A stretch of 64,000 nucleotides of DNA from positions 165,980,806-166,044,805 of the forward strand of contig CM035413.1 in the NCBI GenBank assembly GCA_020310875.1, read 5' to 3'. This document shows positions 57,697-64,000 of this stretch, piece by piece. The position numbers and the translations under genes were made by a program. The stretch comes from Ceratopteris richardii. Lineage: Eukaryota; Streptophyta; Polypodiopsida; Polypodiales; Pteridaceae. Position 1 is the stretch's first letter. Every line of letters begins with the position of its first letter. The notes under the pieces are model-generated. The model had not been told where the DNA came from, ran no database searches, and saw only the letters and a list, made by a program, of their open reading frames with translations.

Positions 57697-59965
57697 TGTT
57701 GGAGCAAGTCTATGACAAGCCTAAGTATTGGCTTGAGTCCCACAAAGTCATAGAAAAAGCCTTAAAATGAAGACTATATAAAGTTCACTTGTGAACTACC
57801 TCTTGTAACTTTTGAAGAGTTTACTTAATGTAAAAGTAAGAGAATCTTAAGTGGTTGAGTCCACATGATCAAGAATGGAAAGAGGAGCCACGAATTCGTG
57901 ATTTGTGGTAGGTAGAGAATCAAATCAATCATTGATTGATTGGAGAGTGATTGAGGGAAGTTAGCCTCCCAAACTCAACTATAAATAGATGGCAGTTTTA
58001 GTCGTGGTTAGAGAGACCTATGTGAAGACCTCCAAGAGCTGAGCTTTATGCCATATCAAGGTGTGATTACAAGGCACACATATGTATCAGTAAGTCATTG
58101 TATTGTACAAGCAATATACTTTCATTTTCATGATTATTTGAGTTCATCTTTCCATGTTCTTGTGAAGTGTACTACTCACTGCCATTACTCTCAGTTTTTC
58201 TCAGTCAGCTTGCAGAGATGTTTTCTCTGAGCTTGGTGCATCATTTTCAGTGATTTAACTTGGTAAAGTTAGCTCTATAAGTCTACTATATGCTCATAAA
58301 TTTTCATGTCATTTGGATGTTGCAATATTCAGTTATGTTCATTTGAAGTCAACAGGGTCTGTTCATCTTCACCTCTCTGTCAGGTACCCGACTTTTTCAC
58401 TCATATTGTCAGAGCCATTGCTCAGTGGTTAATTATCCAAATTCAGTGATTTAAAGCTTTTTGGATTCAGCTTACTGTCTAGTATAACCATACAAATTTT
58501 CATAATCATTGGATTCCTACATTTTGAGTTATGTTGATTTTTCTGCTCACTGGTCTATTTCTATAGCAGCCCGTGAAAATCGGGATGATGTCATCACTTG
58601 TTAAAACTCATTCTCAGTGTGTGGTTCATTATTTTTTATGAGATTACTCTTGAAAGTTAGCTCTTTAATTTGCCTAGACTTCCCCAAGAGGAATTGAGCT
58701 AATTGCTGCTGTGATCAGAGAATTATGTAAAACACTGGACAGGTGTATGAACCAAGAATAGCAAGTTTTCACCTCTGAGCTAACTCCAACTTATCTGTTT
58801 TGATCTATCTTTTTGAGAGTGATCTTCCAAGGTACATAGGGTGTCTAATACATCCATTGGAAAGCTAAAAGGGCCCACCATATACTCCTGGAGTTCATTT
58901 GGCTGGTGTAGATCAAGGATTTTGCAACACCTCTGTTGGTGCATGACAATCATCAATTGAAGGATTATGAAGAAATGAAGTCAAGGAGTCAAGAGGAGAA
59001 TAAATTCAGAAGATTGAAGGAAGGATATTTTTCAAGAATCAAAAGATGTGTACACATATGTACATTAGCTGCCTTATACTTTTGCCTAGTTATACACTTG
59101 TATATATTCATCTATAAATATGTTGGAAAATGTCGGGGCAAATAGAGCAGAAGAAGAATAGTGAATATGAAGAGAGAAAGGAATAGTAGAGAGTGTCATT
59201 AGACACATGAGAAGTGAGTTGAATTCATCAACTTCACTTAGATGTAATTTTTCTGAGTAATCAAGAAAACTTGCGCCCGATATTTTGCTGTCTGCTCCTT
59301 CTGTGTTTGATCTTTTGAGAAATCCTTCTGCACGTATCTAAGTCCATAGCTAATCTATCTATGGCTAGAATTTGAGAGGTTAATTGCAATCAGGCTGAGA
59401 GAATTTTGTTTAGGAACATTCATATGTGAAGATGTTCTGAGAGTCGACAAAACTGGCGCAGATTTCATGTTTAGAGAAATGAAGATTTCTCAGTATGTGG
59501 TGTAAAGTTTTACACAAGTGAGGGCTTAAAATCTAAGTTGGAAGGTAAGCCATCTATGGCTAAAAGATCTTGATCAAACGGGTTCGACATTGTGAGAACT
59601 GTAGCTAAGAAGTTGCAAGTGTCAAAGTCGCCATTACAATGAAGCTGTTTCAGACATAGGTAAAGTGTTTCACACATTCTCAGTGTGTACTGAATCATTT
59701 TGAGAAATTTAACTTAGTAAAGTTGCGCAATCTCAAGGCGAAGTGTTGTACAAAGTTTTATCAAAAACTTTACAGGATTGATTAGTCAATCAGTGATTAA
59801 TCTGCAGCAGACTTTTCTGAAGAAGTTGAATTTTTCAGAATAATCAATTTTCTGATAAATTGGTGAATGATCTCTAAATTTGGTGGAGTCTAAGGTTAAT
59901 GTTGATATAGAGGTGATCTAAATTCAAGGTTAACTTGTTCTTTTGGAGATTAACACTCTCCATCA
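57697..59965 (+). repeat. Co6 putative 5' LTR, unusually long
   Basis: Starts TGTTGGAGCAAG directly after CATA repeats and ends CCATCA one base before the primer binding site, about 2.27 kb. A TATA box, TATAAATAG, lies at 57980-57988. No second copy is in the window, so the left boundary rests on the end of the microsatellite and the TG start. No gene is recognised inside; short open frames such as 58936-59145 have no known motif. Confidence 0.65.
57980..57988 (+). promoter_or_regulatory. TATA box in the Co6 LTR
   Basis: TATAAATAG in the context CAACTATAAATAGATGG, about 280 bp into the LTR; the likely core promoter of the element. Inferred from sequence only. Confidence 0.5.
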
Positions 59966-59966
59966 G

Positions 59967-59978
59967 TGGTATCAGAGC
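59967..59978 (+). other. Co6 primer binding site
   Basis: TGGTATCAGAGC, methionine-tRNA type, one base after the LTR end. A short leader of about 210 bp leads to the gag ATG. Confidence 0.92.
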
Positions 59979-60188
59979 AGGTTGTGTCAAAATTGAAGTG
60001 AAGAAGACTCCGACTACTGTAGAAGTACAAATCTTTACATTTTGAAGGTGCAGAAGGATAAAGGTTGAAGAAAACTTGAAGGTAGACACATTGAAGCTAT
60101 CAAAAGGATCAGAAGAAGCAAGACTCGAAGTAAAGGTACATTTATTCCTTGTAAAGTCTAAAGTTTTGAGACTACAGGTGAAGCAAGG

Positions 60189-63100
60189 ATGGGAGATAGT
60201 CTCCAAATTGAAAAGTTGGATAGAGAGAACTATCCAGCTTGGTCTATGAGAATGGAAGCTCATCTTATGAGCAAAGATCTGATAGGATACATCACAGGAG
60301 ATGAAGAAAAGCCAGAATTCAGAGATCCTAGTGTTCCAACTAGAGAGGAGCTTGCAGACTTGAAGAATTGGATGAAGAAAGATGCTCAAGCAAGGAGCAT
60401 AATCTACATGGCAGTCAATGACTATTTGCTTCCTCACATTAGAGGACTTGAAAGTGCATGTGACATTTGGAATGCTTTGGAGGAGCATTTCCAAAACACA
60501 ACCAAATCAAGGAAGGCTTCACTATGGGCAGAATTTACTACTTTCAAGAAGAAGGCCTCACAATCAATCTCTGATTATGTGACAAAGATGAAGGACATTG
60601 CAGATTCTCTAGGTGCAGTGGATGAAGATATTGAAGAAGACAAATTGGTAAGACAAATACTCACAGGGCTAAGAGGAGATGAGAAGTGGAAGCCTTTCAT
60701 TTTATCTACAGAACTTTCATTAGATCACTTTACTCCTGATTTGAATCAATTGTTAGGTCATATGCTAACTTTTGAGAATGATATCAAAGGAGATGTTGAT
60801 AAGAGTGCAGGTCATGCAATGTACTCTAAAGACAAGAAGAAAGCTAACAAAGGGAAGCAACAATCAGGTGAAGAAGAAGGTACTTCAAACCAAGCAAATT
60901 TCATAAGAGGAAAAGGAAATGGCAGAAGTAGAGGAAGAGGCAGACACAACAAAGATAATGCAAGAGCTTGTTGGATATGTGGTAAGACCAATCATCTATC
61001 TCATGATTGTTGGCATAATAATCAGAATAATAGTAATTATCAGAACTTTAATCAAAGAGCAAGAGGTGGTAGATTTCAGAGAGGAAATTTCAGAGGTAGA
61101 GGTGGTAGGAATTCTTTTGGAAGAGGTGGAGGAAGAAGCTTCCAAAATCAATCCTATAATAACACCTACTACAACTATGCATCAGATCAGAAGGAGGACT
61201 CGACTCTCATTATGAATACTTGTGAAACCTCACATGAGGACATGAGAGTGTTTTATATTGATTCAGGATGTAGTAATCATTTAAGTGGAAATATTGCTTT
61301 GATGACTGACCTAGATCATAATACAATTAATCATACAATTCAGACAGGTGATAATACAAAGCATAAGGTAAAGTCAATTGGTTCAGTCAAAGCTAAGGAT
61401 GGGAGCACTCTTCTGAGTAAGGTACTTTATGTTCCCACAATCCCAAAGAATTTGATAAGTGTAGGTCAAATTGTGAAAAAAGGATATGAGGTAAGGTTCA
61501 CCAATGATGGAGTCTATGTTGAAGACCCTAGTCAAGGGTATAAACAAGTTATTGCAGGAAAGAAAGAAGGAAGGCTCTTCACATTGAAGGTACAAGGAAA
61601 TGTTGGACATGCTATGTTCACATATGGAGAGCAAAAGGTGTCAGAATTGGATCTTTGGCACAAAAGACCTGGACACTTTAATGAAAGAGGTATTAAAGAA
61701 ATGATTAACAATGATTCAGTGCTTGGGTTGCCTAACATTGCAGGTCAACACATGACATACAGATGTGAGGCATGTCAATTAGGTAAGGCTCACAAGCAAT
61801 CCTATTCCAAGCATGGGTTTATGTATTCAGAAAGACTTGAATTGGTGCATACAGATGTGTGGGGTCCTTCAAAGGACTTTAGTATAAATGGTTCAAGATA
61901 TTATGTCATATATGTTGATGATGCTACCAGGTGGATCACAATTTATGTGATTAAAGAAAAGTCAGAAGTGTTTAATACATTTAAACACTATCATGCATAT
62001 GCAGAAAGGATTACAGGTCAAAAATTAAAGAGACTTAGGTCAGATGGAGGGGGAGAGTATTTTTCAAATGAATTCAATGATTACTTGTGGAATGCAGGTA
62101 TAAAGAGAGAAGTTACTTGCAGGTACTCTCCTCAACAAAATGGGATAGCAGAAAGAAGAAATAGGACTCTTGTTGAGTTTGCAAGGTCCATGATGAAAGA
62201 GAAGAATTGTCCAAATTATTTATGGGCAGAGGCTGTTAATACAGCTACTTATTTGGTTAATAGATTGCCTTGTAAAGTTTTGCAAGGTATGACACCATAT
62301 GAAGCTTGGTGGTGTAAGAAACCTACCTTGGATCATTGCAGAATATTTGGATGTTTGGCATATGCATATGTGCCATCTCAATTGAGGCATAAGTTGGAGC
62401 CTAAGGCAGAAAAGTATGTATTCATTGGTTATGATGATAAGCAAATGGGATACAGGTTGTGGAGTCCATCCACAAAGCAATTCCTTGTATCCAAGGATGT
62501 TACATTTGATGAGCAAGGTACTTGGTATGCAGGTAAATATAATGTACATGCAGATGATGAAGAAGTAGTGGATCAAAGAAAAGGTAAAGCAAAGATTCAA
62601 TTACTTGATGAAAGTGAGAACAATGAAGTACAGGTTGAAGTTGAAGAGAGGCCAAGGTTTGATCCAGAATGTGATGAACCAGAGACTTCAAGAAGTGCAG
62701 AAGTTAGGAGGTCAACTAGGCACAAATGGCAACCTACAAGGTATAGCTATGACACCTCATTCTTGACTACTAAAGATTATGCTTATTTGATAAAAGCAGA
62801 TGAAGATCCATCTACATATGATGAAGCCAAAGGCAAGAGAAATTGGGAAGAAGCCATGCAAGAGGAGTATGATGCATTGATAGAGAATCAGACTTGGGAT
62901 CTGGTTCCTAAACCTAATAGCCAAAAAACTATTGGATGTAAGTGGGTTTATAAAACCAAAAGATTTGCAGATGGAAGTGTGTCTAGATACAAAGCTAGAC
63001 TTGTTGTGAAAGGGTATGCACAAACATATGGAGTGGACTATGATGAGACTTATAGTCTTGTGGCAAAAATGACAACCATCAGAATCCTCATAGCAATTGC

Positions 63101-64000
63101 TGCTTGCAAAGGTTGGAAGTTGTCTCAATTAGATGTTAAAAATGCTTTTTTGAATGGTTATATTTCAGATGAAGTCTACATGGAGCAACCAGATGGATTC
63201 AAAGATCAAGTGAATCCAAATCATGTGTGTAAGCTCAAGAGAGCTTTGTATGGATTAAAGCAGGCCCCAAGGGCATGGAATTATAGGCTTGTAAAATTCT
63301 TGAATGATCTTGGATTTCAAGCATCAAAGGCAGATAGTAGCTTGCTAGTCAAAGCAAGTGAAGATGGATTCATTTATGTTTGTATTTATGTTGATGACAT
63401 AATACTTACAGGAACAGATGATAAAGGAATACAAATGATCAAGAAGCAGATGGAGAAAGAGTTCAAAATCAGTGATTTGGGGAACCTATCATTCTTCTTG
63501 GGAATGGAGATTTCTTATACTCAACATGGAGTATATGTGACCCAAGAAAGGTATCTTAAAAATTTGCTAACCAAATTTAAAATGGAAGATTGCAGGGTTG
63601 CACCTACACCTTTGGAAGTGAACCATAAATTGTCTAGGTTTGGAGGAGAAGAGTTCAGAGATATGAAACTCTATCAAAGTTTGGTTGGTAGCTTGATTTA
63701 TGCTACATTGACAAGGCCTGATTTATCATATGCAATTGGTGTGCTTTCACAATTTATGCATTGTCCTAGAAAGGAACATTGGATTGCAGGACAAAGAGTA
63801 CTTAGGTACATCAAGGGTACACTCAGAGAAGGGTTGTACTATGGATTTACTTCTGATACAAGAATGAAAATATATAGTGATGCAGATTGGGCAGGTAATG
63901 TGGATGATAGAAGATCAACACATGGATACTTGTGCTATGTAGGAGACAAATTGATTTCATGGTGTTCTAAGAAGCAACATACAGTTGCTTTGTCATCTAC
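60189..64000 (+). CDS. Co6 gag-pol polyprotein, open to the window edge (partial)
   Basis: I followed the frame from ATG 60189 codon by codon to 63998 (1270 codons) and found no stop. Gag: MGDSLQIEKLDRENYPAWSM start, core with LWAEFTTFKKKASQSISDYV. Zinc knuckle CWICGKTNHLSHDC at 60969-61010. Protease FYIDSGCSNHLSG near 61254. GAG-pre-integrase LWHKRPGHFN near 61659, where Co5 has Leu instead of Pro. Integrase HTDVWGPS near 61848, YVDDATRW near 61911 and QQNGIAERRNRT near 62127. RT: YKARLVVKGYAQ near 62987, SLVAKM near 63054 where relatives have [16 protein letters not shown] near 63129, YVDD at 63387-63398. RNase H: SDADWAGN near 63879, then SWCSKKQHTVALSS at the edge. The remaining RNase H and stop lie outside. 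Confidence 0.95.
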   Translation, partial: MGDSLQIEKLDRENYPAWSMRMEAHLMSKDLIGYITGDEEKPEFRDPSVPTREELADLKNWMKKDAQARSIIYMAVNDYLLPHIRGLESACDIWNALEEHFQNTTKSRKASLWAEFTTFKKKASQSISDYVTKMKDIADSLGAVDEDIEEDKLVRQILTGLRGDEKWKPFILSTELSLDHFTPDLNQLLGHMLTFENDIKGDVDKSAGHAMYSKDKKKANKGKQQSGEEEGTSNQANFIRGKGNGRSRGRGRHNKDNARACWICGKTNHLSHDCWHNNQNNSNYQNFNQRARGGRFQRGNFRGRGGRNSFGRGGGRSFQNQSYNNTYYNYASDQKEDSTLIMNTCETSHEDMRVFYIDSGCSNHLSGNIALMTDLDHNTINHTIQTGDNTKHKVKSIGSVKAKDGSTLLSKVLYVPTIPKNLISVGQIVKKGYEVRFTNDGVYVEDPSQGYKQVIAGKKEGRLFTLKVQGNVGHAMFTYGEQKVSELDLWHKRPGHFNERGIKEMINNDSVLGLPNIAGQHMTYRCEACQLGKAHKQSYSKHGFMYSERLELVHTDVWGPSKDFSINGSRYYVIYVDDATRWITIYVIKEKSEVFNTFKHYHAYAERITGQKLKRLRSDGGGEYFSNEFNDYLWNAGIKREVTCRYSPQQNGIAERRNRTLVEFARSMMKEKNCPNYLWAEAVNTATYLVNRLPCKVLQGMTPYEAWWCKKPTLDHCRIFGCLAYAYVPSQLRHKLEPKAEKYVFIGYDDKQMGYRLWSPSTKQFLVSKDVTFDEQGTWYAGKYNVHADDEEVVDQRKGKAKIQLLDESENNEVQVEVEERPRFDPECDEPETSRSAEVRRSTRHKWQPTRYSYDTSFLTTKDYAYLIKADEDPSTYDEAKGKRNWEEAMQEEYDALIENQTWDLVPKPNSQKTIGCKWVYKTKRFADGSVSRYKARLVVKGYAQTYGVDYDETYSLVAKMTTIRILIAIAACKGWKLSQLDVKNAFLNGYISDEVYMEQPDGFKDQVNPNHVCKLKRALYGLKQAPRAWNYRLVKFLNDLGFQASKADSSLLVKASEDGFIYVCIYVDDIILTGTDDKGIQMIKKQMEKEFKISDLGNLSFFLGMEISYTQHGVYVTQERYLKNLLTKFKMEDCRVAPTPLEVNHKLSRFGGEEFRDMKLYQSLVGSLIYATLTRPDLSYAIGVLSQFMHCPRKEHWIAGQRVLRYIKGTLREGLYYGFTSDTRMKIYSDADWAGNVDDRRSTHGYLCYVGDKLISWCSKKQHTVALSS

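Larger units (their letters stand above)
57697..64000 (+). mobile_element. Co6: Ty1/copia element with open gag-pol (runs off the window)
   Basis: The putative 5' LTR (57697-59965), primer binding site (59967-59978) and gag-pol from 60189 are all in order and the frame is unbroken to the window edge. Related to Co5 throughout gag and pol. The 3' LTR and target duplication would lie beyond 64000. Confidence 0.9.

Noticed and set aside
59874..60494. 206-codon minus-strand open frame
   Set aside because: Antisense shadow of the Co6 LTR end and gag; no recognised motif.

Overview
This is nuclear DNA of a land plant with a repeat-rich genome. Nearly all recognisable coding sequence is plant-type LTR retrotransposon (Ty1/copia and Ty3/gypsy), with tRNA-derived SINE-like repeats, En/Spm (CACTA)-like ends and very long microsatellites. 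The species cannot be fixed from the sequence. A large genome such as a fern or other repeat-rich vascular plant would fit, but that is inference. I see no bacterial, organellar or viral genes.

Layout. 1-4.1 kb: right part of a decayed gypsy element (Gy1: RT, RNase H, integrase, then an unusual second protease-like region). 5.0-5.3 kb: copia RT scrap. 6.7-7.6 kb: two minus-strand SINE copies. 7.6-10.6 kb: the only apparent host gene, predicted here as three exons encoding about 646 residues (two-helix hydrophobic N-terminus, then a long Ser/Thr-rich region). 10.6-15.6 kb: unannotated sequence, tandem repeats, a third SINE and microsatellites. 15.6-27.4 kb: old copia Co1, whose 3' LTR is split by the younger full-length copia Co2 (20602-26592, target duplication CATAT). 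27.4-28.45 kb: CATA/TG microsatellite. 29.9-38.8 kb: minus-strand copia Co3, broken in the middle by a Co1-like fragment and the plus-strand copia Co4, whose leader carries a 5S rRNA-like segment. 41.1-41.5 kb: GATA array, then a CACTA-like end and a palindromic 28-bp minisatellite. 43.5-56.3 kb: gypsy Gy2, split in gag by full-length copia Co5 (44044-51871, target duplication AATGT) and cut on its right by a second CACTA-like end. 56.7-57.7 kb: GA and CATA microsatellites. 57.7-64 kb: copia Co6, whose gag-pol frame is open for about 1270 codons to the window edge.

The elements form a layered nest. Co2 is younger than Co1. Co5 and the second CACTA-like end are younger than Gy2. Co6 is younger than the CACTA-adjacent microsatellite. 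Most elements are broken by stops and frameshifts. Co6 is the only one that looks coding-competent, and its downstream LTR lies outside the window.
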